The notes under the pieces are model-generated. The model was given only the letters and a program-made list of their open reading frames with translations. It was not told the DNA's origin and did not search any database. A program made the translations under genes and the position numbers. Shown here one piece after another: positions 18,771 through 28,887 of a stretch of 64,000 nt of DNA. The DNA comes from Desulfosporosinus hippei DSM 8344 (GTDB lineage: Bacteria; Bacillota; Desulfitobacteriia; Desulfitobacteriales; Desulfitobacteriaceae). Where the stretch lies: contig NZ_FNCP01000001.1 in the NCBI RefSeq assembly GCF_900100785.1, forward strand, positions 331,169-395,168, written 5' to 3'. Every line of letters begins with the position of its first letter. The stretch's first letter is position 1.

Positions 18771-20133
18771 CTTGCAGTTCACCCTCTCTTGGCGGAAAAT
18801 CCCCTTTTAAATGTCCCCAAACCGGACTGAGCACTGTGCGTGTTAAGGCTTCCGCAAAGGTAATCATCCCCTGATAACCGGCATAAGAAAGTTTTCGGCC
18901 ATGGTTAATATCCAGAAAAGGAGTTCTTGTCTTATGAGCCAGATATTTGGTCTTCCCTCCGGCAACGATGAGATCCGGTTTCTTCTCTGCAATGATTTTG
19001 AGAAAACCTGCCGAACTTGTGTCTTCAATGATCTGCGCCGTGGGATCCATTAATTCTTTCATCCGTTGAAAATCTTCAGGAGTTGAGTTTTGAGTCCCCC
19101 CAGCTAAAATATTAATCCCTAATTCGGCCAAAGTAGACACCATAGACCAGGTCTTAACTCCTCCCGTGAATAGAATTGCCCGTTTATTCTCAAGCAGCTT
19201 TTTATATCCGGCAATAACTTGGCGAGTTTCCTCCTCTTTCTTTTGGACATAGACTAAGGTTCTTTCCAATAAATCCGGATCATTAAGGGCCTTGGCAATA
19301 CTAATCAGGGTTTGGGAGGTATCGTGGATCCCGTAAAACGACCCTTCTATAAAAGGAATACCGTAACGAATTTCCATCTTCCGCACTAGGTTGGTCAAAC
19401 TTTTGGAACAGATTAAGACATTAAGACTTGCCCTATGAGCAGACCGGATATCATCAAATTTGGCATCCCCGGTAATCGCTGTTTGCAGTTTTATCCCCAA
19501 GTTTTTTAAATCCGGCAACACCCCCCAAAGATCTCCGGCGATGTTGTACTCTCCAATCAGGTTAATAGAGAGGGGAATTTTCTCTTCCGTTCCTTCCGCT
19601 GTCCCGATAACCCGATCAAATAAAACCTCCCCGGCAATGCGATTGCCTATGTTTTTATCTCCCAAAAAACCCGGACAATTCACGGAAATCACCGGCATGG
19701 TCAGTTCAGCTGCCACGTCCCGGCATACCTTGTCGACATCATCCCCAATTAAGGAGGAGACACAAGTCGCGTAGACAAAGATTGCCTTGGGATTATGCTT
19801 AGCTGCCACTTCCAGGATTGACTCTTTAAGCTTAAGCTCACCTCCATAAATTACATCGTTTTCCATAATATCTGTGGTCAGTCCCCGTCTGAACAGTTGG
19901 GAACCGGAGGAGCGGGCTCCTCGGTTATCCCAAGAGTTTCCGGCACAAGCAATCGGTCCATGAACTAGATGAGCTACATCCGTGATGGGCATGAGCACAA
20001 CTCGCGCCCCGTCATAAGCGCAGCTTCTCTCTGCGCCTTCGCCGGGTAGGGCCTTCATGCATAGCTTCGGGGAGCCGGCATCTGACATGCATTGCTTATC
20101 TTTGAGATCCAATTTAGTAAGATTGGTAAACAC
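18748..20133 (-). CDS. nifE: NifE, FeMo-co assembly scaffold alpha subunit
   Basis: A NifD paralogue that forms the NifEN scaffold. The 461 residues contain GPIACAGNSWDNRGARSSGS, the NifE version of the P-cluster region, and ATCVSSLIGDDVDKV. MEIRYGIPFIEGSFYGI corresponds to the NifD cofactor region. The N-terminus is shorter than in NifD. It overlaps nifN and follows nifK by 17 bp. Confidence 0.95.
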   Translation of the reverse strand: MFTNLTKLDLKDKQCMSDAGSPKLCMKALPGEGAERSCAYDGARVVLMPITDVAHLVHGPIACAGNSWDNRGARSSGSQLFRRGLTTDIMENDVIYGGELKLKESILEVAAKHNPKAIFVYATCVSSLIGDDVDKVCRDVAAELTMPVISVNCPGFLGDKNIGNRIAGEVLFDRVIGTAEGTEEKIPLSINLIGEYNIAGDLWGVLPDLKNLGIKLQTAITGDAKFDDIRSAHRASLNVLICSKSLTNLVRKMEIRYGIPFIEGSFYGIHDTSQTLISIAKALNDPDLLERTLVYVQKKEEETRQVIAGYKKLLENKRAILFTGGVKTWSMVSTLAELGINILAGGTQNSTPEDFQRMKELMDPTAQIIEDTSSAGFLKIIAEKKPDLIVAGGKTKYLAHKTRTPFLDINHGRKLSYAGYQGMITFAEALTRTVLSPVWGHLKGDFPPREGELQDDKAQTL

Positions 20134-20150
20134 AAAGACCCCTCCGTTCC

Positions 20151-21569
20151 TTAACGCATTAATTCAAAGTAAGTGTCTGTTGAAGCCCTGTCTTTTTCCT
20201 CCAAAAAGGTATTGGCGATCATAGTTATCATATTGATAACTCCGGAATACCCTACGATGGGATAACGATGGAGATTCACTCGATCCGTAATCGGGAAGCC
20301 AATTCTGACCAGGGGGATGTCGGCATCACGAGCAGCATATTTGCCGTGAGCATCACCGATTAACATGTCAACAGGTTCGGTTACCAGCAGGGAGCGGAGA
20401 TGCCAGAGGTCTTTGCCTGCATAAAGGGTGGCTTCTTTACCGTAAGGGCTTGAGGTCAGCAGTTTTTCCATGGCCTTTTTAAATAAGGGGGTAGAATTTG
20501 TACAAACGATGTGAACGGGCATTCCCCCCATTTCCAGCAGGAAGCTGACAAGTCCGATGAGGATATCAGGATCACCAAATAAGGCAAACCTCTTACCATG
20601 AATATATTGATGAGCATCCGTCATGGCATCAATGGCGCGGCCCCGTTCATTGGTAATTTCTTCAGGCACCTCTTTGCCTGTAAATTTAGCCACGGATTCG
20701 ATGAATTTGTCTGTTCCGGCGATTCCCATGGGCATAGCCAGGGTTTCCACAGGCACTCCCTGACCGGCCAGGTATTTACCGGTTGTTGGGGTAGTATAAG
20801 TCTGTAGGAATAAGAAACCTGCTGCATTTAGAGCCTCATTCATTTCTGAAATAGGTGTCCCCCCGGGGTACAATTCATAGGTGCCCAAATTCGGTGTATC
20901 CACTACATCACTGGAGTCCGGTAAAAGAGTATAGGGTGCGTCCATGGTCTTGAGAAGCCGTTTGTATTCACGGAGATTGGCGGGGTAAGTGTCAAAACCG
21001 GGAACCACATAAAGTCTGTCGTTGATGGTTTCTTCTTGTCTGGGCTTGGCCAGACATTCAATCAGACCCTTGAGCATTGTGTCATAGCCGGTAATATGGG
21101 ATCCCTTAAAGCTGGGAGTATTGGCTAAAGCCACCGGCAACTCTTGAGGAATCGCTCCTTGATCCTTAGCGTTACCCAAATAAGACTTGATATCGTCTCC
21201 AATAACTTCTGCCATACAACTGGTGAAGACGGCGATGACGTTAGGTTTATAAACTGTATAAGCATTCTTTAAACCTTCAATCATGTTTCCCTGTCCGCCG
21301 AAGACCGCAGAATCCTCAGTCATCGAATCAGAGACTGCAGCGACAGGCTCTCGGAAGTGACGGGATAAGGTGCTGCGAAAATAGGCTGTGCAGCCTTGGG
21401 AACCATGGGTAAAAGGCAGGCATCCTTCAATTCCTAAGGCACAAAGCAAGGCGCCCAGGGGCTGGCAGGCTTTGGCTGGATTAATAACTAACTTTTCACG
21501 GGCAAAGTTCTTTTCTCGGTATTCTACAGAATTCAGCCAACTTTTTGTTGCCTTAGTACAAGCTTCCAT
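20151..21569 (-). CDS. nifK: Nitrogenase MoFe protein beta chain
   Basis: Forms the alpha2beta2 MoFe protein with NifD and shares the P-cluster. The ligand cysteines appear as C35 (KACQPLG), C60 (GSQGCTAYFR) and C118 (TSCMAEVIGDD), equivalent to Cys70, 95 and 153 of Azotobacter. The protein has 472 residues; it lacks most of the N-terminal extension of the Azotobacter protein, as in clostridial and archaeal-like nitrogenases. It lies 25 bp after nifD. Confidence 0.98.
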   Translation of the reverse strand: MEACTKATKSWLNSVEYREKNFAREKLVINPAKACQPLGALLCALGIEGCLPFTHGSQGCTAYFRSTLSRHFREPVAAVSDSMTEDSAVFGGQGNMIEGLKNAYTVYKPNVIAVFTSCMAEVIGDDIKSYLGNAKDQGAIPQELPVALANTPSFKGSHITGYDTMLKGLIECLAKPRQEETINDRLYVVPGFDTYPANLREYKRLLKTMDAPYTLLPDSSDVVDTPNLGTYELYPGGTPISEMNEALNAAGFLFLQTYTTPTTGKYLAGQGVPVETLAMPMGIAGTDKFIESVAKFTGKEVPEEITNERGRAIDAMTDAHQYIHGKRFALFGDPDILIGLVSFLLEMGGMPVHIVCTNSTPLFKKAMEKLLTSSPYGKEATLYAGKDLWHLRSLLVTEPVDMLIGDAHGKYAARDADIPLVRIGFPITDRVNLHRYPIVGYSGVINMITMIANTFLEEKDRASTDTYFELMR

Positions 21570-21594
21570 TGTCTAACATCCTTTCTGCCCTGTT

Positions 21595-23028
21595 TTATTT
21601 AGCCCAGGGAGCTTTAATAGATTTCCAAGTAGGGCTGTTAATTGCCATATCCATATCCCGAGCAAAAATCGGGAAGCCTTCATAACCATGATAAGGACCG
21701 GAATAATCCCAGGAATGCATTTGACGGAAAGGCAGCCCCATTTTCTCAAAAACATATTTTTCTTTAATTCCCGATCCGACCAAATCAGGCTTTAACTTCA
21801 TGACAAACTCTTCAAGTTCGAAAGCCGTCACATCGTCATAAATTAGGGTGCCCTCTTTTAAAGCCGGCAGGGTCTTCTCGTAATCTTCACTATGAGCAAA
21901 CTCGTAGCCCGTTCCCGTAACCTCCATACCTAAATCTTCGTAGGCCCCCACTATGTGTCGTGGGCGGAGTCCGCCTACATAGAGCATCACGCTTTTGCCA
22001 TCCAGATTCGGGCGGTAGGTCTCTATGACTTTTTGCATCTGAGGTTCATATTTTGCTAAGACTTGCTGAGCTTTTTCCATAATATAATCATCAAACTGAG
22101 CGGCAATTTTCAGGATGGATTCTCGGATTTTAGTGGGACCAAAGAAGTTGAATTCCATCCAAGGAGTGCCATAGGTGTCTTCCATATGTCTGGCGATATA
22201 ATTCATACTTCTGTAGCAGTGAATCAGGTTCAGCTTGACCAGATGGCCGTTCTGCAGCATTTCCAGGGTAGAATCCCCAGTCCAGATATTAACAACATTC
22301 AGGCCCATTTCTTCCAAAATCTTTTTACTGGCCCAGGCATCTCCGCCGATATTATAGTCCCCGATAATCCCAACATCGTATTTGCCGACTTCTCGAGCAG
22401 GCCCTTTACCCAAAAGATGATCGCGAATAGCGTCATTGGCAATATGGTGGCCTAAGGATTGACTGATCCCTCTAAATCCTTCACAACGAACAGGAATTAC
22501 CGGCAATTTAAGTTTTTCACTCATACGGCGGGAGACACTTTCAATATCGTCCCCGATCAGTCCGACAGGGCACTCAGACAGAATTGACACTCCATTGGCA
22601 TTGGGGAAAAGATCTACAGCTTCTTGAATAATCGTCTCCAGCTTTTTGTCCCCGCCATAAATGATATCGCTTTCCTGAAAGTCCGAGGTGAAGAGAAAGG
22701 GTACAAAATTATCAACCCCGATTTCTCCCTCCGCTAAGTTCCGGCGATTACCCCAGGAATAATAACCACACCCGACAGGTCCATGGGAGATATGCACCAC
22801 ATCTTTCACCGGACCCCAGACAACCCCTTTAGCTCCTGCATAGGCACAGCCTCGGGCGGTCATCAGTCCCGGCACTGTTTTGGAATTGGATTTGACTGCG
22901 CAGCTGGCGCACCCTTCATCCTTAACGGCAATGTGTTGTCTTCGATTCTTTCTTGCTTTCTCCGGATAAACCTCCAGCACATCTTCCACGACTTGCTTTC
23001 TAAATTCCGTGGTCTCTTTTATGCTCAT
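21595..23028 (-). CDS. nifD: Nitrogenase MoFe protein alpha chain
   Basis: Catalytic subunit that holds FeMo-co. P-cluster cysteines are C61, C87 ([11 protein letters not shown]) and C153 ([12 protein letters not shown]); cofactor ligands are C271 (IHCYRS) and H438 ([12 protein letters not shown]), corresponding to Cys275 and His442 in Azotobacter. ATG 23028 is chosen because GGGAGGAC stands 10 bases upstream; the frame extends to 23061 but without a ribosome site. An additional CASC pair (C40, C43) precedes C61. The length of 477 residues is normal. Confidence 0.98.
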   Translation of the reverse strand: MSIKETTEFRKQVVEDVLEVYPEKARKNRRQHIAVKDEGCASCAVKSNSKTVPGLMTARGCAYAGAKGVVWGPVKDVVHISHGPVGCGYYSWGNRRNLAEGEIGVDNFVPFLFTSDFQESDIIYGGDKKLETIIQEAVDLFPNANGVSILSECPVGLIGDDIESVSRRMSEKLKLPVIPVRCEGFRGISQSLGHHIANDAIRDHLLGKGPAREVGKYDVGIIGDYNIGGDAWASKKILEEMGLNVVNIWTGDSTLEMLQNGHLVKLNLIHCYRSMNYIARHMEDTYGTPWMEFNFFGPTKIRESILKIAAQFDDYIMEKAQQVLAKYEPQMQKVIETYRPNLDGKSVMLYVGGLRPRHIVGAYEDLGMEVTGTGYEFAHSEDYEKTLPALKEGTLIYDDVTAFELEEFVMKLKPDLVGSGIKEKYVFEKMGLPFRQMHSWDYSGPYHGYEGFPIFARDMDMAINSPTWKSIKAPWAK

Positions 23029-23078
23029 TACGCTGTCCTCCCTCGTTTCTGATTCTCTCACCCTTGTTTAGAAAAAGA

Positions 23079-23933
<855 letters not shown>

Positions 23934-24055
23934 TCATAAAATTTTTGCGTTTGCAAGCTACGTTTATCGAACCTTCTAGATTTGAAGAACACATTCCATT
24001 CAAAATTCATTAAGCTCAACTATTCTACTCTCATCCTCCTGCTGCTTTAGTGCTC

Positions 24056-24090
24056 AACTCTTAACTCTTAACTCTTAACTCTTAACTCTT
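24056..24090. repeat. Five tandem copies of AACTCTT
   Basis: A 7-bp unit repeated five times without interruption between nifI2 and nifH, in the 228-bp leader of nifH. On the transcript strand it reads AAGAGTT repeats. Copy number may vary by slippage. Confidence 0.9.
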
Positions 24091-24134
24091 GTACTAGTTC
24101 CTTAATGGTTTTGGCATATAGGTTTCAAACACTT

Positions 24135-24518
24135 CTAAACGACTGCTTCTTTACCAACTTCGCCGGTTCGAACCCGGACTACCTCTTTCAGCGGACAAAC
24201 GAAGATTTTACCATCCCCCATATGTCCCGTCTGATTAGCTTTGATAATCACATCCACAACTTCATCTACTTGATCATCCTGAACCACGATGGTTAACAGC
24301 CGTTTGGGGATCCAGTGAAATGCTGACTCATCTTTATACCCGTTGCCCATGACAGAGTTTAATTCCGGATCAACCTCCGCAGCCCAACCACCTATACCCC
24401 CCTGCTTGCCCCGACCCTCAACGCTTTGAATCGTCAAAGCCGGAAAGCCGGCATCCTCAAAAGCCTTTTTTGTTGCGGGTACTTGATGACGTCGAATCAT
24501 CATCATAATTTCTTTCAT
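24135..24518 (-). CDS. nifI2: NifI2, PII-type nitrogenase regulator
   Basis: PII-family protein that, with NifI1, binds and inhibits MoFe protein under ammonium sufficiency; 2-oxoglutarate relieves this (known from methanogens). The 127 residues begin MKEIMMMIRRHQVPATKKAF, with a long T-loop region carrying GYKDESAFHWIPKRLLTIVV and the B-loop TGHMGDGKIFV. The extended T loop and length distinguish it from GlnB. It starts 3 bp after nifI1. Confidence 0.95.
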   Translation of the reverse strand: MKEIMMMIRRHQVPATKKAFEDAGFPALTIQSVEGRGKQGGIGGWAAEVDPELNSVMGNGYKDESAFHWIPKRLLTIVVQDDQVDEVVDVIIKANQTGHMGDGKIFVCPLKEVVRVRTGEVGKEAVV

Positions 24519-24521
24519 CGC

Positions 24522-24839
24522 TTACAACCCCTTTGTTCCTTTACTTACGGTATAAGCTTCTTCCACTTCAGTAACAAAGACTTTACCATCCCCCATGGTA
24601 CCTGTTTTGGCACTCTCAAGGATGACATTGATGGCTGCGTCCAGCTTTTCATCTTCAACCACCATCAACAGCATGGTTTTAGGAAATTCATCATAAACAA
24701 CATCACCGATGCGAATACCTTTTGTTCTGCCTCGGCCAAAGACATGCATTTTTGTCAGAGAGGGCATTCCGGCATTTGCTAAAGCCTCAGCTACAGCCTC
24801 AGTTTTATCGGGTCTTACGATGGCTCTAATCATCTTCAT
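24522..24839 (-). CDS. nifI1: NifI1, PII-type nitrogenase regulator
   Basis: Partner of NifI2 in post-translational control of nitrogenase. The 105 residues open with MKMIRAIVRPDKTEAVAEAL, have the GRGRTKGIRIGDVVYDEFPK T-loop and the TGTMGDGKVFV ATP-binding B loop. It is the first gene of the nif operon here, with AGGAGG before the ATG. In methanogens and many clostridia the pair lies between nifH and nifD instead. Confidence 0.95.
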   Translation of the reverse strand: MKMIRAIVRPDKTEAVAEALANAGMPSLTKMHVFGRGRTKGIRIGDVVYDEFPKTMLLMVVEDEKLDAAINVILESAKTGTMGDGKVFVTEVEEAYTVSKGTKGL

Positions 24840-24917
24840 ATAAGTTCATCCTCCTCAAATTTAAACTCTTGTCGGTTCTTGGGATTAGATAGATCGAAAA
24901 TTAACAATTCAGTGCAT

Positions 24918-24927
24918 CACCTCCTTT
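24918..24927 (-). promoter_or_regulatory. Orphan strong Shine-Dalgarno site in the nif leader
   Basis: AAAGGAGGTG on the minus strand, 80-90 bases before nifI1, is followed only by ATG CAC TGA or CTG AAT TGT TAA. It has no gene of its own. It may be a start-stop leader or the relic of a deleted gene. Confidence 0.4.
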
Positions 24928-25010
24928 AATAATTTTTCATTTAATTACGAAAAACTTGTATTCATCAAAACAGATCATTTGTCGTAAAAGTTAGTTTGAT
25001 AAAAAGACAA

Positions 25011-25044
25011 AGAGAGCCCTTAATTGCAATAATTAAGGGCTCTC
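25011..25044 (-). terminator. Terminator-like hairpin upstream of nifI1
   Basis: A perfect 15-bp stem, AGAGAGCCCTTAATT with AATTAAGGGCTCTCT, followed on the minus strand by TTGTCTTTTTAT. It lies about 335 bp after the hutP stop and 170 bp before nifI1. A smaller hairpin (CCAAATC/GATTTGG, near 25070) precedes it. It either ends hutP transcription or acts as an attenuator in the nif leader. The rest of 24840-25377 holds no gene. Confidence 0.75.
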
Positions 25045-25377
25045 TTAAACACTCTTCCGCTCCAAATCCTCACCTGATTTGGTGCCCGGTTATGAAATTG
25101 TACTACAGGTAATTTTATATCCTAGTCTGTTAAAGACTTCACTCAATCACTTAGTTTGACTCTCACTTAATCACTAAAATCTAACCTATAATCTAAGTTT
25201 GACCAACTTTTCCCTCTCTGGGTACTCACTAATCTCTGCTCTCTATTCACTACGTGTCTCTCTACTTCAAAAATACTCTGCGACCTCTAGAAGTCAATTA
25301 CACTAATCGTCTAAATTTGCCACTATTTGGTTCAGATCTTGCCCGCTTATTAAATACAACTTGTGGCCTTCCCTACA

Positions 25378-25821
25378 TTAAAGATGCATAACCCCTAATC
25401 CAACTCTGGCATGTTCCAGAAGAGGGTGTAAGGAAGAGCGGCCATAGATCGCCACCGCAATCCATTCTGTATCTGTTGTTAACCCAATCTTTAAGGCAAA
25501 GCTGGCATTACTATTGGTATGAATAAATATGCTGTTGCTGGCTTCTAAGGTGGCATGGATAAGAGCGTGAATTTTACGATCTTCTTTGGGAATAACTCCG
25601 GTATTAAACGCTGTAGCCATCACTGAATTGGTAAGCTTTCCGGTATGTTGAAGATTGGCAACAGTTCCTCCGAGTTCCGTCACACCACAACGCAGATTAA
25701 ATGATTCAAATAATGACCTCTTTAGTTTCTCCTCTTCTTCCCTCGTCTGAGTCATAGCTAACAGCAAAGCCGATCGCTCTAAAGAAGGTTTAGATTTTTC
25801 TGTAGGTACTGTTGCTTTCAA
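25378..25821 (-). CDS. hutP: HutP-like histidine-responsive antiterminator
   Basis: RNA-binding hexamer that in Bacillus binds UAG-rich hut leader RNA when L-histidine and a divalent metal are present, preventing termination. The 147 residues share GVIPKEDRKIHALIHATLEA with Bacillus HutP, including the HxxxH metal/histidine ligands, and DTEWIAVAIYGRSSLHPLLEH and the ending GVGVMHL-like GLGVMHL. No other hut gene adjoins it; hutI and hutU are about 28 kb away and ftcD/fchA 11 kb away. It may act in trans on them. Confidence 0.9.
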   Translation of the reverse strand: MKATVPTEKSKPSLERSALLLAMTQTREEEEKLKRSLFESFNLRCGVTELGGTVANLQHTGKLTNSVMATAFNTGVIPKEDRKIHALIHATLEASNSIFIHTNSNASFALKIGLTTDTEWIAVAIYGRSSLHPLLEHARVGLGVMHL

Positions 25822-25907
25822 AGTCTCTCCCCCCTAAAAACCAAGTTAGAACAATTTCATTGAATCAATGCGATTCTCAAAACCACCGGGGAGTCTGACT
25901 TAAAACA

Positions 25908-25944
25908 GAAAAAGCCGTCAGATATTATTAATATCATGACGGCT
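25908..25944 (-). terminator. Terminator of murJ
   Basis: AGCCGTCA-GATATTA pairs with TAATATC-TGACGGCT; on the minus strand it is followed by TTTTTCTGTTTT. It lies 150 bp downstream of the murJ stop and 87 bp upstream of hutP. Confidence 0.85.
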
Positions 25945-26095
25945 CCATTGCCGAATCTCTATAAACTATATTCAATATAGTACTTGAAATGCTCCTCATT
26001 GTCACTAAGTAAAAAATACCATATTTGTTCTAATACCAGTAAATATTTCGCTTTTCAACTCTATATCAGGCTATTACGCCGTTTTGCTAAATAAT

Positions 26096-27670
26096 TTAAA
26101 TTCTTTTGCTTCCAATCTTCCGTTGTACGAGCCCCATGACCTGCGTGAATTCACTCATTTTCAAAAGCTTTGCCATTCCTGCAAATACTATCATTCCCAC
26201 TGCCGTTCCGGTGATTAATATTAGCAGAGAGCCAAATGTACTGACTCCCGTCAGGGGAGTAAACCATTCACTCCACCCCCAGATTACCGTAGCCATAATA
26301 AGCGAAGCCACTAATGCTTTCACACACGTTCCAAAAATTACCCAACCATCCATTTTCCCTAACCTCTTGCGCAGCAGATAAAACAACAGCAGCATATTCA
26401 CGAAGGCAGCAATTGTTGTGGCAAAAGCTAAACCTCCATGGGCCAGCGGGCCAATCAATAAATACATGGCTAAAATGTTAACCGCCATAGAAATAATGCC
26501 CAGAACAACCGGAGTCCAAGTATCTTGCAGAGCATAAAAAGCCCGCGGCAAAATCTGAATGACCGCCTGTGAAGATATCCCTATGGAAAAATAAAACAGG
26601 GGAATTGCCATGGTCAATGTGTCATCTGCAGTGAACTGTCCATGCTGAAACAGAACTCGAATCAACGGAAATCGCAATACAATCATGCCTACAGAAATCG
26701 GCAGGGTTATAAAGATAACCATGCGAATTGCATTGGAAAGCGTCATCCGAAAATCATCCCAACGCTTCAGAGCCGCTTGCTCTGTCATCGTCGGAAAGGT
26801 GGCCACGGCAATCGCTAAAGCAAAGATACCTACAGGCAGCTGGAAAAGCCGGTAAGAATACCAGACTGAGGTAATGCTTCCGGGGAACAACATGGACCCG
26901 AAGTTGTTGTTAACTACCACCTGAATTTGGTTTAGAGAATAACTCAGAATAATCGGCACAGCTAAAGCTCCAATCAAGCGAACACCTGAATGACTCAAAT
27001 CAATCACAGGATAATAGCGCACCCCAACCCGACGTAAAGCAGGAATCTGAACTGCAAAGCTTACTAAAGCACCAAAAACTACTCCAAATGCAAATCCCGA
27101 AACACTCTCTGGTTTATCTGGATTCGCCAAAATCGTCCCAAAAAAAATGACAGAGGCATTATAGAGTACCGTCCCCAATGCCGACGGCCAAAAGATTTTA
27201 TAAGAATTTAAAACCCCCATCGTCAAACCACTTAAAGCCATAAATAAAGGCTGTATTAACAGAATTCGAGTTAATTTAATGGCTAAAGCCATATTCTCCG
27301 GTGCAAACCCCGGTACCACTAGACGAATAAACTGAGGCGTAAAGAATAATCCGAGTAGAACAAGCACTCCCAAAGTAAGGAAGATTATATTGATTACCGA
27401 GCTAACTACCCGCCATCCCTCATCCTCATTACCCTTGGCAATATATTCAGAAAAGACAGGAATAAAGGCGGCGCTTAAAACCCCGCCCACTAAAAGCCAA
27501 TATAATAAATCCGGAAGAACAAAAGCAGTATTATAAGCGTCCGTGACCCCACTCTGACCAAAAAAACCCGCCATCAAGGATTCTCGCAAAAAACCTAAAA
27601 TACGCGAAACCAATTGAGCAGCCATCAAAAACCCAGCTGCTTTCATAACTGTCCTGTTAGTCGATGACAT
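26096..27670 (-). CDS. murJ: Lipid II flippase MurJ
   Basis: MOP-superfamily integral membrane protein that flips lipid II across the cytoplasmic membrane for peptidoglycan synthesis. The 524 residues contain about 14 hydrophobic helices. The start RTVMKAAGFLMAAQLVSRIL GFLRE is typical MviN/MurJ (helix 1), and NVSAFVLPDLLYWLLVGGVLSAAFIP-like sequence follows at residues 40-65 (TAFVLPDLLYWLLVGG). AGAGGTTAATTTTGT precedes ATG. It has no obvious operon partner. Confidence 0.94.
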   Translation of the reverse strand: MSSTNRTVMKAAGFLMAAQLVSRILGFLRESLMAGFFGQSGVTDAYNTAFVLPDLLYWLLVGGVLSAAFIPVFSEYIAKGNEDEGWRVVSSVINIIFLTLGVLVLLGLFFTPQFIRLVVPGFAPENMALAIKLTRILLIQPLFMALSGLTMGVLNSYKIFWPSALGTVLYNASVIFFGTILANPDKPESVSGFAFGVVFGALVSFAVQIPALRRVGVRYYPVIDLSHSGVRLIGALAVPIILSYSLNQIQVVVNNNFGSMLFPGSITSVWYSYRLFQLPVGIFALAIAVATFPTMTEQAALKRWDDFRMTLSNAIRMVIFITLPISVGMIVLRFPLIRVLFQHGQFTADDTLTMAIPLFYFSIGISSQAVIQILPRAFYALQDTWTPVVLGIISMAVNILAMYLLIGPLAHGGLAFATTIAAFVNMLLLFYLLRKRLGKMDGWVIFGTCVKALVASLIMATVIWGWSEWFTPLTGVSTFGSLLILITGTAVGMIVFAGMAKLLKMSEFTQVMGLVQRKIGSKRI

Positions 27671-27837
27671 ACAAAATTAACCTCTTCTTCCCATCACTAC
27701 TTGCCATCCGAATTATAGCATTTTTCTTCCTGCTAAAAAAGGTGGGGAGCAAGAATAGTCCGTTATTCCATGCAAGTGAAAAAACTTCCTCACTTGCCCC
27801 AAATTACAGCAAAGCCGCAAACACTCCCACTTGATCC

Positions 27838-27870
27838 ACGCCTTTGCATCAACGATGCAAACAGCCTCCC
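27838..27870. repeat. Copy of the 29.3-kb repeat (CTTTGCATCAACGATGCAAA)
   Basis: The 33 bases around 27838-27870 match those at 29319-29351 in the tandem array, including the small hairpin TTTGCATC-GATGCAAA. It lies in the 417-bp gap between murJ and the HEPN gene, where I see no intact gene besides the frameshifted HEPN tail (28021-28087). Confidence 0.6.
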
Positions 27871-28020
27871 CACCGCGTCCTCCCACCTTCTCCTCGAAAC
27901 CCGAGGAAGGTTCGTAACATCCTTAAGACAAATGATTGTTTGTATTCAACAACATTACGTTTATAACTACGAAACCGTCTGCAAATTAATGCAAACGGAT
28001 TTATCAACTACTACATTTCT

Positions 28021-28399
28021 TTAATTCAGGATAGCTCTTATTTCTAAGATGATCTCTCTAGCTTGTTTTTTAGCTATAGTGCAATCTTCATAGGTAAAAA
28101 GTTCTGAAGTCATCATAGTCAGCATTAGATCGCAGTCGAAATAAATCGGATAAAGCCTTACTCGCAGATTTAGTTACCAAACCAGCCTTCACGAACTCTT
28201 TGTTAAAAAATGAAATCACTCCTGAATGCTTAGGCGAATCAAATCCCTTAATAGCTAATAAAGCTCGGACAGCATGAAATGCTGCATAGTAGTAACGATT
28301 TATTGCACTATGATAAGAACCCAGCTTTTCTAATTCTTCACCATCACGAAACGTTTCCTCAGCTTTTTCAAGTCTCCAATCACTTAATTCTTTACTCAT
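28021..28399 (-). pseudogene. HEPN-domain toxin partner, C-terminus frameshifted
   Basis: HEPN protein of the MNT/HEPN two-gene module, in which HEPN is usually an RNase toxin. The intact frame (28399-28088, 103 residues) has RYYYAAFHAVRALLAIKGFD, and ends at ADYDDFRTFYL. HEPN proteins normally continue past RxxADYDD with a further helix. A shifted frame from about 28115 gives SELFTYEDCTIAKKQAREII and ends RAILN at 28021, which looks like that helix. A one-base change in a T-rich run would restore about 126 residues. It may therefore be truncated or inactive. Confidence 0.7.
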
Positions 28400-28722
28400 A
28401 TCGAAACCCCTTCCTGAGCAAGAGCTTGGAAAAATCCAGTCTCTCTAAACAGGGGGTTAGAGTAGTATGAGTCTGTCATAATTATAGGAGAAATGACAAC
28501 ATCGTAATCGAGATTAATATCCACGGTCACATCCATAATGATATCAACGATTTTTCTATCGTCATTTTCCACTAAAACCAAAATATCAATATCTGATTCA
28601 GCAGTATCTGTACCCTTAACAACAGATCCAAATAGTCGCACATCTTTTACTTTAGTTGATAGTTTGTCCTTTACACTTTGGCTAAATTGCTCAATAGCTT
28701 CTTGCCATTCGGGATTAGCCAT
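28396..28722 (-). CDS. MNT-type minimal nucleotidyltransferase
   Basis: A 108-residue nucleotidyltransferase-fold protein with the catalytic motif LFGSVVKGTDTAESDIDILV (GS...DxD). In MNT/HEPN systems this protein is the antitoxin, which in studied cases AMPylates the HEPN tyrosine. It overlaps the HEPN start by 4 bp (ATGA), so the two are translationally coupled. The catalytic residues look intact while the HEPN partner appears frameshifted. Confidence 0.85.
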   Translation of the reverse strand: MANPEWQEAIEQFSQSVKDKLSTKVKDVRLFGSVVKGTDTAESDIDILVLVENDDRKIVDIIMDVTVDINLDYDVVISPIIMTDSYYSNPLFRETGFFQALAQEGVSI

Positions 28723-28887
28723 AAGAAAAAGCCCCTTTCAACCATACTTTAATCACTTTGCATAAGTCCACTTGGACGCACCAATCATATACCAATATTT
28801 TACACAAATTATAATCTGTTATCAATCTTGATTTAACTTTACATCATTAGTGGATATTACTCAATCTTATTCCGTGACTAAATAGAA

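Noticed and set aside
25050..25110. ANTAR two-hairpin target before the nif terminator
   Set aside because: Only one clear hairpin is present and its loop has seven bases, not the expected hexaloop, so I mention it only as a possibility.
27770..28024. 84-codon plus frame between murJ and the HEPN gene
   Set aside because: No ribosome site and it crosses the repeat at 27838 and the shifted HEPN tail.
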